Source: Sphingobacteriales bacterium 44-15 (GTDB lineage Bacteria; Bacteroidota; Bacteroidia; Chitinophagales; Chitinophagaceae). From it: a stretch of 48,811 nt of DNA. The translations under genes were made by a program, and so were the position numbers. Below are positions 8,084 through 17,168 of the stretch, one piece after another. Each line of letters starts with the position of its first letter. The first letter of the stretch is position 1. Below the pieces are notes generated by a model that had not been told where the DNA came from, made no database searches, and worked only from the letters and a program-made list of their open reading frames with translations. Location: assembly GCA_001899685.1 (NCBI GenBank), contig MKWG01000034.1, positions 1 through 48,811 of the forward strand, in the 5' to 3' direction.

Positions 8084-9685
8084 ATGAAGGTGGCAACTAT
8101 GAATAGAACAATTATAGTATTGTTCAATGCAATATTATTTTTTGCTTTTTTCCTGGTGACAACTCCTCTTTTTAACAGTAGTGATAATGTTTTTTGCTTA
8201 TATCTGCTTGGAGGAGGATTCGGACAGGCGCCAACTGAATTAATTTACTACAATCATCTGCTTCATCCGGTCATTACAGTAGTTATCCGGAAGCTTTTTT
8301 TATTAGACCCCTATGTCAACTGGTATTCCGTTATTCTGATTTTTTTTCAATTCATTGCATCTAGTGTAATTGCTGTTCGATTAATATCAAGGCAACCTTT
8401 AAAAATAGCAATGCTTGTTTATTCTTTGTTTTTTATTGTTTTTCAATCTTATTTTCTGTTGAGCATTTCGTTTACGAATACTTCAATTATACTTACAATT
8501 GCGGCAATTTTTTTATTAGTTCCGATGAGTCAGAAGAAAATGATAACATTCAAAGAATCTCTATGCGTTATTGCCTTGCTTATATTTGCATCATTATTCC
8601 GAATTCATACAATCATACCTCTTATAGGAATGTCTCTTCCTTTTTTTATTCTATTTCAGAAAATAAAGACAATCATTAGAACCTTTTTTATAATTGGCAT
8701 TGCAGCTTTTTTTATATGTTTAGGGAATTATATACATCAGAAGATTTATACAAATTCTATTCCCAATTGGGTTCAGGATGAGCAATACCGTCAACAACTC
8801 TATTCATTATTTAATGATGGATATGCTTCTCATAACGTAGTTGCCAACTGGCAAACTGAACAAGGATTATTGAAGTATGCTTTAATCATTGATACAAATT
8901 TTATCGGGACAAATAAGCTGATACAAATACGAAGCGATTTACATGCAAAAAGAAATAATGGATCAGATAATCTTGATAGTTCAGATAGCTTCAAATGGTT
9001 TATTATTAACAACCGGATTTTTTTGGGATGTTTTTTTTTCTTGCTTCTTTTCTGTAAAATAGATAAGCAATATATAACAGTCGTGTTGATTTCTTTTCTT
9101 TGTTTAATAACTGGTTGTTTTATTCTGTTTTATTTTGTAAAGCTTCCCGATTATGTTTTTTTGTCGGGGCTTGGATTATTATGTTTATTAATCTCGCTAA
9201 CCTCCCTTATGTTTCCCAGGCATAGTCTGATGTATTATGCTAAATTTGGCGTTGCTTTTTTCTTTATTTTTTGGGGTGTAATTCGAATTTATAAGGAAAA
9301 TAAAAAGAATCTTGACAATAATTGCTCATTTAAATTGGCCGCTACTGAAGTGAAGAAGTATCCTAAATATCTTTTCTTAGTGACTGATTATTCCTTTCCG
9401 TTAGATTATGTTTCAGTTTTTGATATTCCTAAGGAATATCCTTTAGATAATGTTGTTCTTGGTTGGCACTATTCATACTCGTTTAGCTTAGAAATGCTTA
9501 AGAAATTTAATATTAATAGTGTGCAGAAATTACCGTATGCATCGAATGTATTGCTATGGGGGAAGCCTGTACAGGAATTATTAGATTATTATTCAAAATC
9601 GACAAATATAAATCTTGAATATTCTAATCCATTGCCTGAGTTTAAATATGGAGAAGTCAGAAGATTTCATTTAAAAGAAAAATAG
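8084..9685 (+). CDS. Polytopic membrane protein of unknown function, AT-rich
   Basis: 533 residues with about nine to eleven hydrophobic segments, for example at 10-25, 65-110, 120-190, 200-220 and 310-400, and a soluble C-terminal part from about 410. The N-terminal region has NSSDNVFCLYLLGGGFG and a YNHLLHPVIT...NWYSVI layout, which recalls large membrane proteins of cell-surface polysaccharide loci (GT-C or polymerase-like), but no catalytic residue can be named. The gene is much richer in A/T, with many TTT and ATT codons, than all neighbours, which suggests recent transfer. The start could be 8084 or the Met codon at 8099. It converges on phoH with only 17 bp between the stops. Confidence 0.7.
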   Translation: MKVATMNRTIIVLFNAILFFAFFLVTTPLFNSSDNVFCLYLLGGGFGQAPTELIYYNHLLHPVITVVIRKLFLLDPYVNWYSVILIFFQFIASSVIAVRLISRQPLKIAMLVYSLFFIVFQSYFLLSISFTNTSIILTIAAIFLLVPMSQKKMITFKESLCVIALLIFASLFRIHTIIPLIGMSLPFFILFQKIKTIIRTFFIIGIAAFFICLGNYIHQKIYTNSIPNWVQDEQYRQQLYSLFNDGYASHNVVANWQTEQGLLKYALIIDTNFIGTNKLIQIRSDLHAKRNNGSDNLDSSDSFKWFIINNRIFLGCFFFLLLFCKIDKQYITVVLISFLCLITGCFILFYFVKLPDYVFLSGLGLLCLLISLTSLMFPRHSLMYYAKFGVAFFFIFWGVIRIYKENKKNLDNNCSFKLAATEVKKYPKYLFLVTDYSFPLDYVSVFDIPKEYPLDNVVLGWHYSYSFSLEMLKKFNINSVQKLPYASNVLLWGKPVQELLDYYSKSTNINLEYSNPLPEFKYGEVRRFHLKEK

Positions 9686-9702
9686 CACCTTCTCTTTTCC
9701 TT

Positions 9703-10683
9703 TCACCTTTTCAATCCGCTTTCCTGTCCTTTTTCAAAATCCTTCTCATACGCCCTGATGATCGCCTTCACCAGCCGGTGGCGTACCACGTCATCTTCAT
9801 CAAGCTCAATATGAGTGATGCCATCTATATTATGCAGGATGCGGATGGCTTTCTCCAGCCCGCTCTTCTGATGCTTTGGCAGATCTACCTGCGTAAGATC
9901 GCCGGTGATAATGGCTTTGGCATTGGCACCTATACGGGTGAGGAACATTTTGATCTGCAGGTCGGTGGCATTCTGCGCTTCATCCAGTATGATAAATGCG
10001 TTGTCAAGCGTACGCCCGCGCATATAGGCGAGCGGGGCAATTTCAATCACTCTCGTGCTCATATAATATCCTAACTTATCGGCAGGTATCATATCATCCA
10101 GCGCATCATATAAAGGGCGTAAGTATGGGTCAATCTTTTCTTTGAGATCCCCCGGTAAAAAACCGAGGCTTTCACCGGCTTCCACCGCGGGACGGGTGAG
10201 GATGATCTTTTTGACAGACTTGTTTTTTAAAGCCCTTACGGCAAGGGCTACAGCCGTATAGGTTTTACCGGTTCCCGCAGGGCCTATCGCAAACACAATA
10301 TCGTTTTTATCAACTGCCGTCACCATGCGTTTCTGGTTGGCAGTCCGGGCCCGCACGCTTTTACCATTCGGCCCGAAAACAAGCACCTCATTAGGATTGC
10401 GCTCTACAAAATTATCAATGCTCTCCGTATCATCGCCTCCGAGTATCTGTTCAAAATAATGCTCGCTTACATGCCCGTTGCGTTCCAGGTATTGAATCAG
10501 CAATTCGATTTTCTCTTTTGCCATTTCAATTTGTTCCGGAGCGCCGCTAAGCTTCATTTGTGTACCGCGGCTGAGGATTTTCAGTAAAGGGAATTTCTTT
10601 TTGAGGAGGTCGAGCTTGCCATTGTTAACGCCAAAAAACTCTATAGGGTTAACGGTTTCCAGGTTAATGATTGTTTCTGTCAA
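9703..10683 (-). CDS. phoH: PhoH family ATPase
   Basis: 326 residues. An N-terminal KH-like segment (about 10-70) is followed by the PhoH ATPase core with Walker A GPAGTGKT (134-141), [17 protein letters not shown] (162-178), Walker [10 protein letters not shown] (230-238) and the [11 protein letters not shown] sensor region. This is the cytoplasmic PhoH/PhoL (YbeZ-type) protein linked to RNA metabolism and ribosome maturation; despite its name it need not belong to the phosphate regulon. Length is normal. The start ATG at 10683 is preceded by a -7-like box on the minus strand at 10747-10754. Confidence 0.93.
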   Translation of the reverse strand: MTETIINLETVNPIEFFGVNNGKLDLLKKKFPLLKILSRGTQMKLSGAPEQIEMAKEKIELLIQYLERNGHVSEHYFEQILGGDDTESIDNFVERNPNEVLVFGPNGKSVRARTANQKRMVTAVDKNDIVFAIGPAGTGKTYTAVALAVRALKNKSVKKIILTRPAVEAGESLGFLPGDLKEKIDPYLRPLYDALDDMIPADKLGYYMSTRVIEIAPLAYMRGRTLDNAFIILDEAQNATDLQIKMFLTRIGANAKAIITGDLTQVDLPKHQKSGLEKAIRILHNIDGITHIELDEDDVVRHRLVKAIIRAYEKDFEKGQESGLKR

Positions 10684-10746
10684 TGAGGTTCGGTTTTAAG
10701 TTCACAAATAGTCCTGAATGTTTGAAGACTAACCTATCGTTCCATT

Positions 10747-10754
10747 CAAATTTA
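10747..10754 (-). promoter_or_regulatory. Candidate -7 box (TAAATTTG) for phoH
   Basis: Read on the minus strand the bases give TAAATTTG, a full TAnnTTTG match 63 bp upstream of the phoH ATG. No clear -33 element was seen. Confidence 0.35.
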
Positions 10755-10808
10755 ATGCATCAGCATTTAAATAACTAATATTTACTTATGCACACATGTG
10801 GATATATG

Positions 10809-13316
10809 CTAAAACCTCGCCAAAATTTTAAGATTTAATAACCTTGGCGTTAGCCTGTTGGGCAATGTATAGATAGTGTTCGAAAAATCTTTGATGAACA
10901 TATAAGAAATCGTATTGCTTCTGTCGAGCAGGTTGAATATTTCGAAGCTTGCCCAGATATTATCAAATTTCCTGAAGGGGCTATGACTCCTGCGACCGGA
11001 CTTATCGCCGGATAATAATTGTGCGCTGAAGCCGATATCTACACGCATATAAGGATCAATGATCAATGCGTTCCTGTACCGCACACTGCCGGGAATATTA
11101 TAGGGCATATTGCTGCCGAATATAGTATTGAGATGTACTCTGAAATTTTTGTTGGTGCTTAAATAATCCTGGAAGAACATGCCGAAGGTGATCAGCCGGT
11201 CTGTCGGCCGTCTTACCCAGCCTTTGTCAAATCTCACACTGTCAGCTACAACCTGGTCTTCTGTTTGTGCGGTGATGAATTCACCGGCTGCATTCGTATA
11301 GCGGTAATAATAAAAGCTGTCAATTTTTTCCATGGTGCGCATTATCCCAAGGCTCACCCAGCTTTCTGCATCTTTCACCAGCTCACTGAACAGCCTCATT
11401 TCAATACCCGTAGCGTAAGCTTTTGCATTGTTGTTGCCGAAATACCGGATGCGTACATTGTCAATATCATAAGGATCAAGATGGTGGATGCCTTTATAGT
11501 AGGCTTCAATAGCGAGCCTCGAGGGTCTGTCCCATGCTTTGAAATTATAATCCGCTCCTGCAACAGCCTGCCAGCTTCTCTGCGCTTTGACAGCGGTATT
11601 CAATGTGCCGTCATATTTCCTCAGCTCGCGGTAAAAGGGAGGCTGGTCATACGCTCCGGCAGCCAGCTTTAATGCCCAGTTTTTTCTTTCCCCGGGAACC
11701 CATGCTATTTGTGCACGCGGAGAGACGATAAATTCTTTGCTGAGCGAATTATAATTAAACCGGACTCCGGCCTGAAGGTTAAAGTCTGATGATTTGCCAA
11801 ACAAAATATTATCCTGTATATAGCCTGAAATTTTATTCACGGTAAGATCTGCTGCAGAACGAACGACCCTGTCCAATAATAACTGGTCACTATTGTAAGG
11901 CAAATTATAGCCGGCGGAATCTTGTGCTTCCCATTCGTTCAGCTTGTCGTGAATGATGGTACGGTCTGCGCTTACTCCCCATTGTAAGGCATGTTGCTTA
12001 AAAGTGAAATATCCTTTATGCGCAATATTCCAGTTGGCAATATTAAGTGTGTTGCGTGCATGGTTCATAAATACTCCCGCGCCAAGAGGATTGATAATCG
12101 TACCAAAATCAGCCTTGCTTTTATCAAAGCTGCGTTCCCCGAAAAGATAAGCGCCCCATATATCATACGCTTCCTGCTCATCATCTTCAAACCTGCTCAC
12201 CAGCCATTTTAATTTAAGCCGCGGGCTGACGGTCTGCATAGCGGAAACTCCAATCATTTTTGTGGCATACCTGTCTTCTTCACGTCCTTCAAAATAGATA
12301 TCCAGTCCGAGATTGGCGCTGAACAGGGGAGAGAGCACCGATGATGTAAGCTTTGCCTCTTCGGGCACGAGGGTGAACCTGGTACCTGAATAGTTGCCCA
12401 GCATTTCTATCTGCCATTTATCATTGATGCGATAGGTAAGCAATGCCTGTATATCTGAAGATGAGGGAGTATAGTTGCCTTTTGTTTCCTGCGCGCTCAG
12501 CAGGTTCCTGTTCGACCGGTTGCGCACGCCTACCAGGTAAGTGAATTTCTGGTCTTTGGAAAATCCCTCCACATGAAACCCCTGCTCCAGCAGGCTCACA
12601 TAAGCAGAACCTCCGAATTGCTTAGGCTTTTTGTACTGCACTTCCAGCACGCTGCTCATTTTATCTCCGTACTTTGCCTGGAATCCCCCGTTATAGAAAT
12701 TTACGCTGCCGGCAAGTTCCGGGTTAATAAAACTCAGTCCTTCCTGTTGCCCGCTTCTTACAAGATAAGGCCTGAAAATTTCGAAGTCATTTACATACAC
12801 CAGGTTCTCATCATAATTGCCGCCACGTACGGTATACTGTGAAGTGAGCTCATTGTTGCTCCCAACAAAGATCTTTATCAGGCTTTCCACTCCGCCGGTC
12901 ACCGACGGGATGGTAAGCGCATGTTTGGGATCAACACGGATGAGTCCTGCTTCTCTTCTTTCCTTTTGGTCTTTTATGATCACCTCCTGCAGCGCTTTAG
13001 ATGATCTGGTAAGCCTCACTATTACTTTTTCATGCTCGTTTTCATTCAGGTAAAAATTTCTTTGCACTTCCCCGAAGCCTGCATAGGAGAACACAAGTGC
13101 TATCGCCTTCCCCGCAAGTACCTTTACCGAAAAAGCCCCCGCGTCAGAAGTGGTAGTGCCTTGCTGGCGGCCAAGTATCACTACGGATACATTGCTTAAT
13201 GGCTGTTCATTTTCATCCACTACTTTTCCTGTGATCAATGCTGTTCTTTGCTGCGCCGATGCAAAGAAAGAGAGCAGTGCAAGAAGTGATAATAAAAAGG
13301 CTTTGGCGCTGTTCAT
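10809..13316 (-). CDS. TonB-dependent outer-membrane receptor with carboxypeptidase-regulatory domain
   Basis: 835 residues from the ATG at 13316 (an upstream TTG adds two residues). Signal peptide 1-22 ending in FFASAQQ, CarboxypepD_reg-like beta-sandwich at about 26-105 (TGKVVDENEQPLSNVSVVI), plug domain at about 120-230 (YTVRGGNYDENLVYVNDFEI, NFYNGGFQAKYGDKMSSV), then a long beta-barrel ending in ILARF with the terminal Phe typical of outer-membrane proteins. There is no SusD partner, so this is a stand-alone TonB receptor of unknown ligand, unlike the SusC at 36542. It is divergent from the metallo-hydrolase gene at 13455. Confidence 0.9.
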   Translation of the reverse strand: MNSAKAFLLSLLALLSFFASAQQRTALITGKVVDENEQPLSNVSVVILGRQQGTTTSDAGAFSVKVLAGKAIALVFSYAGFGEVQRNFYLNENEHEKVIVRLTRSSKALQEVIIKDQKERREAGLIRVDPKHALTIPSVTGGVESLIKIFVGSNNELTSQYTVRGGNYDENLVYVNDFEIFRPYLVRSGQQEGLSFINPELAGSVNFYNGGFQAKYGDKMSSVLEVQYKKPKQFGGSAYVSLLEQGFHVEGFSKDQKFTYLVGVRNRSNRNLLSAQETKGNYTPSSSDIQALLTYRINDKWQIEMLGNYSGTRFTLVPEEAKLTSSVLSPLFSANLGLDIYFEGREEDRYATKMIGVSAMQTVSPRLKLKWLVSRFEDDEQEAYDIWGAYLFGERSFDKSKADFGTIINPLGAGVFMNHARNTLNIANWNIAHKGYFTFKQHALQWGVSADRTIIHDKLNEWEAQDSAGYNLPYNSDQLLLDRVVRSAADLTVNKISGYIQDNILFGKSSDFNLQAGVRFNYNSLSKEFIVSPRAQIAWVPGERKNWALKLAAGAYDQPPFYRELRKYDGTLNTAVKAQRSWQAVAGADYNFKAWDRPSRLAIEAYYKGIHHLDPYDIDNVRIRYFGNNNAKAYATGIEMRLFSELVKDAESWVSLGIMRTMEKIDSFYYYRYTNAAGEFITAQTEDQVVADSVRFDKGWVRRPTDRLITFGMFFQDYLSTNKNFRVHLNTIFGSNMPYNIPGSVRYRNALIIDPYMRVDIGFSAQLLSGDKSGRRSHSPFRKFDNIWASFEIFNLLDRSNTISYMFIKDFSNTIYTLPNRLTPRLLNLKILARF

Positions 13317-13387
13317 CAGCAAATTAACGGCTTTATCAGGGTAATATTACATAATATCGGGTATTCAGCCGAGAGCGGTGGGCATCG

Positions 13388-13427
13388 TGCTCATAGCCCA
13401 TAGCTGACAGCTCCCAGCTCAGCCCCT
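13388..13427. repeat. AGCTxxx-type heptad repeat
   Basis: CATAGCC CATAGCT GACAGCT CCCAGCT CAGCCCC: 7-bp-period units of the AGCTATC variant, in the divergent spacer between the TonB receptor and the metallo-hydrolase gene. Similar units recur at 22219, 33600 and 46574. Confidence 0.65.
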
Positions 13428-13454
13428 TTTAATTTTATAATTGTATTTTCGGTT

Positions 13455-14765
13455 ATGAAAAAAGTTCAACTCTGTCTTGCCCTTTTCATTGGGATATGTT
13501 ATGCTGAGGTTTTTGCCCAGGTGGCTGTGCCGGGTAAGCCATTGCCCCCGTGGCAGGAGGGTTTTCTGGATCTGCATCACATCAATACCGGCTGGGGTGA
13601 TGCGGCGTTTTATATTTTCCCCGACGGCACTACCATGCTTTTTGATGCCGGTGAGATCAATCCCACCGATCCGAGGGCATTCACTCCGCGCAATGCGCCG
13701 ATGCATCCTAATTACAGCAAAAGAGCCTATGAATGGATCGCATGGTATATTCAGCATGTTTCACCATTGAAAGAAAAAGCAGTTATTGACTATGCGGCCA
13801 TTTCTCATTTTCATGATGATCATTTTGGCGGATGGTACCCGGGAGCTAAGCTGTCGTCCACAGGCAAATATGATCTTACAGGCATGCCGGGAGTGGGAGA
13901 GCTGATACCCATCAGGCAGCTTCTCGACCGTGGCTATCCTGATTATGATTATCCCTTTGATATGAAGAACAGCGCTTTGGCGTCGTTGAGCGGGGAGATC
14001 AATTTTTTTAAGACCATGAAGAATTATATGGATTTTTCCGCTGCGCAACGACAACAAGGAATGATCACAGAACGGTTCAAAGCCGGCAGCCGTACACAGA
14101 TCAGGATGAAATACGCCCCCTCGAAATATCCTGGTTTTTATGTGCAGAATGTAAAAGCCAACGGGCTGATATGGACCGGCAAAGATTCTTCCACCTACCA
14201 GTTTTTGCCTCCTGTTAAACCGGAGGATCGTTCTACATGGCCGAGCGAGAACGGGCTGAGCCTGGTGCTTACCATACATTACGGGCCGTTCGTATACTAT
14301 AGCGGGGGGGATTGCGGCGGCATAGTTTCTTACGGAGACCCGGCATGGAAAGACATAGAAACCCCCGTTGCCAGGGTCATAGGCGAAGTGGATGTCGCTA
14401 CCCTGGATCATCATGGCAACAGGGATGCGGTGAATGAATTCCAGGTCAAAACTTTTAAACCCCGGGTGTGGATCGAGCAATCCTGGTCGTCGGATCATCC
14501 CGGGGAAGAAGTGCTGCGCCGCCTGACCACGCCTGTATTGTATGAAGGTCCGCGGGATCTGTTCACCACCAATATGCTTGAGGCCAACCGGTATGTTATA
14601 GGAACATTAATTGACAGGTCGTACAAAAGCCTGCAGGGACATATTGTGGTAAGAGTAATGCCCGGCGGCAAAACCTATTATGTCATTATTCTTGATGACA
14701 GCCGGGAAGATATGCCAGTGAAGGATGTGTTTGGACCTTATACTGCTAAAGCAAGTGGTAAGTGA
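13455..14765 (+). CDS. Secreted metallo-beta-lactamase-fold hydrolase
   Basis: 436 residues with a signal peptide (1-22, ending VFAQ). The fold is recognised from LHHINTGWGDAAFYIFPDG (strand plus metal-site scaffold), FDAGE (64-67) and the metal-binding HFHDDHFGG (His118, His120, Asp122, His123), followed by GGDCGG and TLDHHGNRDAV further on. The N-terminal layout is like the ComEC/Rec2-type branch of the superfamily, but as a free secreted protein without membrane segments. Substrate not predictable; nuclease, phosphodiesterase and lactonase activities all occur in this branch. It heads the plus-strand series that continues with the AraC regulator. Confidence 0.8.
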   Translation: MKKVQLCLALFIGICYAEVFAQVAVPGKPLPPWQEGFLDLHHINTGWGDAAFYIFPDGTTMLFDAGEINPTDPRAFTPRNAPMHPNYSKRAYEWIAWYIQHVSPLKEKAVIDYAAISHFHDDHFGGWYPGAKLSSTGKYDLTGMPGVGELIPIRQLLDRGYPDYDYPFDMKNSALASLSGEINFFKTMKNYMDFSAAQRQQGMITERFKAGSRTQIRMKYAPSKYPGFYVQNVKANGLIWTGKDSSTYQFLPPVKPEDRSTWPSENGLSLVLTIHYGPFVYYSGGDCGGIVSYGDPAWKDIETPVARVIGEVDVATLDHHGNRDAVNEFQVKTFKPRVWIEQSWSSDHPGEEVLRRLTTPVLYEGPRDLFTTNMLEANRYVIGTLIDRSYKSLQGHIVVRVMPGGKTYYVIILDDSREDMPVKDVFGPYTAKASGK

Positions 14766-14881
14766 TAAGTGATAAGTGGTAAGGCATAATGGTTACAGGT
14801 TTCACGTCTCACGTCTCACCTTTCACATTTGACGTTTTCACCATTCATCATTCACAATTCACCTCTCACATTCATTCACCA
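14763..14881. repeat. Heptad repeat array reaching the AraC start codon
   Basis: GTAAGTG ATAAGTG ATAAGTG GTAAGGC is followed after a short break by TTTCACG TCTCACG TCTCACC TTTCACA, ATTCATC ATTCACA ATTCACC and ATTCATTCACC, ending one base before the ATG at 14882. The array is open in the AraC frame, so automated callers may extend the gene 31 codons into it. Confidence 0.8.
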
Positions 14882-15751
14882 ATGAAATCGGCTGTTCAGA
14901 AATCATCTATTCCCGCAACAAGAATATTTGTTGCAAAAGAGCTGAAGGATAAGCATTTTGATCCTACCTGGCATGCGCATAATGAATACCAACTGTTCCT
15001 GGTGCTGAAGGGAACCGGTACGCGTTTCATAGGTAATACCGTAAAATCTTTTACCGGCGGAGATCTGACTTTTCTCGGTCCGGGTATACCACATCTCTGG
15101 CGCAGCGACAGTATATATTTCGACAGGCGTAATAAGCATTCCTCCGCAGGGCTGGTGGTCTATTTCAAAAATGATCTTATTGCCGGTATGCTCGACAAGG
15201 AAGAAATGCAGCAGATCAGTAAGCTGTTTGCAAAAGCGAAGAGAGGAATTGAATACCGTGGGAAAGCGGTAAAGCATCTTACCGCAATGATGAAGCAGAT
15301 AGTGGAGCTTCGCGGGCCGGAAAGCATTATCGCATTGCTCCGTATGCTGGTGATGATGTCCCGCACCCAGGAATACAGTTTGCTGCACAATGCGGACTAC
15401 CAATACAAGCTTAAAGATGCTGAAACCCAAAGGATCAATATTGTATATAATTATGCTGCCCAGCACTTCCACTCGGGCATTTCCCTCAATGATGCCGCTG
15501 CATTGCTCAATATGACCCCTACTTCTTTCAGCAGGTATTTCAGGATGAAGACCAGTAAGTCGTTCTCGGAATTTATCGCGGAGCTCCGTATCAGGCATGC
15601 CTGCAAGCTGCTGGCAGAAGACGACCGGAAAAGCATCAGCCAGGTAAGTTACGCCTGTGGGTTTAACACCCTCTCCAATTTCAACCGGATCTTCCGGCAA
15701 TTTATGAAAACCACGCCTAAAGATTACAGGAAAGCATTTTCTTCTTTATAG
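14882..15751 (+). CDS. AraC family transcriptional regulator
   Basis: 289 residues from the ATG at 14882; the upstream extension of the open frame only translates the heptad repeat (SHVSPFTF...HSQFTSHIHS) and is rejected. The N-terminal half carries a cupin-type sensing domain (WHAHNEYQLFLVLKGTGTRFIG, about 30-55, then GPGIPHLWRSD). The C-terminal AraC domain has two helix-turn-helices: SGISLNDAAALLNMTPTSFS and then SISQVSYACGFNTLSNFNR, ending in KTTPKDYRK. Such regulators usually respond to a small ligand, often a sugar. Its position directly before the epimerase, Gfo/Idh/MocA and ThuA-propeller genes suggests it controls them. Confidence 0.9.
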   Translation: MKSAVQKSSIPATRIFVAKELKDKHFDPTWHAHNEYQLFLVLKGTGTRFIGNTVKSFTGGDLTFLGPGIPHLWRSDSIYFDRRNKHSSAGLVVYFKNDLIAGMLDKEEMQQISKLFAKAKRGIEYRGKAVKHLTAMMKQIVELRGPESIIALLRMLVMMSRTQEYSLLHNADYQYKLKDAETQRINIVYNYAAQHFHSGISLNDAAALLNMTPTSFSRYFRMKTSKSFSEFIAELRIRHACKLLAEDDRKSISQVSYACGFNTLSNFNRIFRQFMKTTPKDYRKAFSSL

Positions 15752-15911
15752 TTTTTTGTCCTTAATTTGTTGATATAGTATTTTTAAGGATAAAATACAG
15801 TCAGTATTGGATATAATCCTGTTGTTCCGGTGCTGTTATTCTATTTAACTTAGTGCTGCGTTAATTGAAATATACCCTGTTATTACTTCTTTCAACCATT
15901 AATATATTGCT

Positions 15912-16835
15912 ATGCCACCAGCAACTGCTGTTCAGAATACAACTTATCATAAGCCTGATACAAAATCCATGCAGTTGACTTTCGGCGTTAGTACCTGGTT
16001 GTGGCTTTCTCCTTTTGCAACGAAAAACGCCCCGGCGCTTTTTGCTAAAATAAAAAGAATAGGCTTTGATATGGTGGAGATAGCTGTAGAAGACCCGGCA
16101 CTGATAGATACCGCCAAAATAAAAGAAGCGCTCGATGCGAACGGGCTTGCGGCAGCCATTTGCGGCGCTTTTGGCGCAGACCGGGATATCTCCTGCGATG
16201 ATAAGAGCATACAGCAAAACGCGATCAACTATATACATGACTGCATAAATATCGCTGCAGAGATCGGCGCCCCCGTTTTTGGCGGACCTATGTATACCGC
16301 CGTGGGAAAAGCGAGAATGGTAAGTAATGAGCAGAGAAAAAAGGAATGGGATACTGCTGTCAGCAACCTGCGTGTTGTAGCAGCAAGGGCTGCTTCATCA
16401 GGCACAAAGCTCGCAATTGAGCCACTCAACCGTTTTGAATCGGACATGGTGAATACTGCTGCCGATGCTATGCGTATGGTAACGGATATTGATCATTCTT
16501 CCGTAGGCATAGGGCTGGATGGGTTTCACATGAACATTGAGGAACCGGATATTGAGAAAGCAATATTGACGGCAGGCGATAAATTATTTCATGTGCAGGT
16601 GGCTGACAACTACCGCGGCACGCCGGGCACCGGGCAAACCAACTGGCAGGCATGGCGCAGGGGACTGGAAGCAATTAATTACAAAGGGGCTGTCTCCATA
16701 GAAAGCTTTACGCCGGACAATACTACCCTTGCCGGGGCGGTATGCATCTGGAAGAAGCTTGCGGAAAGCCAGGATCTGTTCGCGGAAAACGGGCTGAAGT
16801 TTTTGAAAAAGCTTTTTGGAATTAAACAATTGTGA
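15912..16835 (+). CDS. Sugar isomerase/epimerase, xylose-isomerase-like TIM barrel
   Basis: 307 residues. N-terminal VSTWLWLSPF (27-35) resembles D-tagatose 3-epimerase and related TIM-barrel proteins. Predicted metal ligands are Glu170 (LAIEPLNRFE), Asp203 (GIGLDGFHM), Gln229 (FHVQVADNYRG) and Glu264 (SIESF). Alignment by eye puts Gln229 where ketose 3-epimerases have His, as in hydroxypyruvate isomerase-like members, so specificity should not be read as psicose/tagatose epimerase. The start at 15912 is uncertain; the Met codon at 15969 gives the more usual N-terminus. Probably acts in the cytoplasm on a sugar or keto-sugar delivered by the neighbouring oxidation genes. Confidence 0.85.
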   Translation: MPPATAVQNTTYHKPDTKSMQLTFGVSTWLWLSPFATKNAPALFAKIKRIGFDMVEIAVEDPALIDTAKIKEALDANGLAAAICGAFGADRDISCDDKSIQQNAINYIHDCINIAAEIGAPVFGGPMYTAVGKARMVSNEQRKKEWDTAVSNLRVVAARAASSGTKLAIEPLNRFESDMVNTAADAMRMVTDIDHSSVGIGLDGFHMNIEEPDIEKAILTAGDKLFHVQVADNYRGTPGTGQTNWQAWRRGLEAINYKGAVSIESFTPDNTTLAGAVCIWKKLAESQDLFAENGLKFLKKLFGIKQL

Positions 16836-16912
16836 GACGTGAAAGGGGAGAGGTGAGATTTTCACGCCTGCCTGTCGGCAGACAGGTTTGACCTCTGACG
16901 TTTCACGATTAG
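16832..16912. repeat. Heptad repeat hairpin with nested GC palindrome
   Basis: GTGAGAC GTGAAAG and GTGAGAT heptads face TTTGACC TCTGACG TTTCACG. Between them lies the palindrome CCTGCCTGTCGGCAGACAGG (16867-16886). A block from 16859 to 16890 is identical to 29473-29504. The array follows the epimerase stop codon. Confidence 0.85.
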
Positions 16913-16969
16913 CATAGCAATAGACGCTGCTTTAGTGTTCTTGTGCATTCTTCCTGTTATAATACAGTG

Positions 16970-17098
16970 AACCACAAAGGCACGAAGGCACAAAGTTTCA
17001 CGAAGGATTTACTTTGCGTTCTTTGCTTCTTTGCGGGCTTTGCGTGAAACTTTTTAAACCGCAAAGGGCACAAAGAAGGCGCGAAGATCACGAAGAGG
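16970..17098. repeat. CACAAAGG/CACGAAGG repeat array with inverted units
   Basis: CACAAAGG CACGAAGG CACAAAG and CACGAAGG units are followed by reverse-complement units (CTTTGCG TTCTTTGC TTCTTTGCGG CTTTGCGTG) and then forward units again (CGCAAAGGG CACAAAGAAGG CGCGAAG CACGAAG). This second repeat family is distinct in sequence from the GTGAAAC heptads. Similar motifs are, in my memory, scattered in many environmental genomes. It lies about 70 bp upstream of the Gfo/Idh/MocA gene. Confidence 0.75.
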
Positions 17099-17168
17099 AA
17101 CGCAGATATTTGACAAATACATTTTTAATAGAGTATACAGGTCACCTCAACAGATAAAACCACTTGAT

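Noticed and set aside
16812-16824. AAAAAGCTTTTT hairpin as terminator
   Set aside because: It lies within the coding end of the epimerase, upstream of the stop codon, and the stem is only A/T-rich.
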